A DNA stretch of 6,207 nt. It comes from Bryobacterales bacterium. Lineage in GTDB: Bacteria; Acidobacteriota; Terriglobia; Bryobacterales; Bryobacteraceae. The stretch is from the NCBI GenBank assembly GCA_009697495.1, contig SHUN01000196.1, positions 1-6,207 on the forward strand, given 5' to 3'. Of this stretch, positions 5,952 through 6,207 are shown in pieces. The position numbers were made by a program, and so were the translations under genes. Every line of letters starts with the position of its first letter. Within the stretch, counting starts at the first letter, position 1. Under the pieces are notes generated by a model. The model was given only the letters and a program-made list of their open reading frames with translations. It had not been told where the DNA came from and did not search any database.

Positions 5952-6207
5952 TCATGGACGCGTGATTGCCTCGACAATTTTGAGCAGCAACGCCGCGCCT
6001 TCGCGGAGGGTGGTTTCGCGGATGCGTTCGTCGTTGCCGTGGGCGCGGCCGGGTTTGTCGTCGCGGGTGAAGACGGGGACGCCGTAGACCGCCATTCCTT
6101 TCGCGCGGAGGAATGCCCCGTCGGTGGCGCCTCGGGACATATAGGGGATTAGGGCGGCTTTCGGGTTCTGCTTCCTGATGGTTGTTTCGATGGCTTTGTA
6201 GAGGTCT
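5952..6207 (-). CDS. M20-family metallopeptidase, C-terminal part (continues past right edge)
   Basis: Only the last 84 residues are in the window, ending at TGA 5952-5954. They match the end of the catalytic domain of M20 peptidases (ArgE/DapE/CPG2/carnosinase group), two-zinc amidohydrolases acting on peptides or N-acyl amino acids. Visible marks are PYMSRGATDGAFLRAKGM, where the family has a G-x-x/T-D segment, followed by VYGVPVF and RAHGNDERI. The His of RAHGNDE is the expected last metal ligand. The protein ends in the usual amphipathic helix (EGAALLLKIVEAI). The substrate cannot be told from this part, nor whether the protein is exported. The visible portion is undamaged. The stop is 37 bp from the antitoxin remnant. 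Confidence 0.88.
   Translation of the reverse strand, partial: DLYKAIETTIRKQNPKAALIPYMSRGATDGAFLRAKGMAVYGVPVFTRDDKPGRAHGNDERIRETTLREGAALLLKIVEAITRP

Noticed and set aside
5774..5977. A 67-residue minus-strand frame across the antitoxin remnant.
   Set aside because: No ribosome binding site or recognisable domain. It overlaps the M20 gene's 3' end, and the plus-strand ribbon-helix-helix reading explains the stretch better.

Overview
The window looks like bacterial chromosomal DNA of high GC content with a strong G/C bias at third codon positions. The secreted hypothetical protein near the left end resembles, from memory, uncharacterised proteins of Acidobacteriota of the Solibacter/Bryobacter type. 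That assignment is an inference and was not tested by any search.

Layout, left to right. (1) 1-246: the possible 3' end of an unrecognised reading frame entering from the left. (2) 298-942, plus: a secreted protein of unknown function with a signal peptide and a glycine-rich linker. (3) 951-1273: what looks like a decayed type II toxin-antitoxin pair, the C-terminal part of a Phd/YefM-like antitoxin followed, with a GTGA overlap, by the first residues of a RelE/ParE-like toxin. A 20-bp imperfect inverted repeat interrupts the toxin remnant. (4) 1277-2941, minus: intact ilvD (dihydroxy-acid dehydratase). (5) 2985-3824, plus: intact proC (pyrroline-5-carboxylate reductase), divergent from ilvD across 43 bp. 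(6) 3821-4573, plus: a PIG-L/LmbE-family zinc deacetylase overlapping proC by ATGA. (7) 4580-5157, minus: a pseudogene of an unrecognised exported protein with a frameshift and an in-frame TAG. (8) 5171-5788, plus: a broken serine hydrolase (beta-lactamase/PBP fold) with an internal frameshift and deletion and no C-terminal half. (9) 5792-5914, plus: a remnant of a HicB-type ribbon-helix-helix antitoxin. (10) 5952-6207, minus: the C-terminal 84 residues of an M20-family metallopeptidase that continues past the right edge.

The central block (ilvD, proC, PIG-L deacetylase) is ordinary metabolism: branched-chain amino acid and proline synthesis, plus a deacetylase of unknown substrate probably co-transcribed and translationally coupled with proC. 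The flanks are more notable. Between the intact genes lie at least four, and by my reading five, broken coding sequences, packed almost without spacers. Two of these remnants resemble antitoxins of different families and one resembles a toxin. This pattern suggests repeated insertion, deletion and decay at both ends of a conserved core. I found no CRISPR array, tRNA, rRNA, complete insertion sequence, or convincing new multi-gene system.
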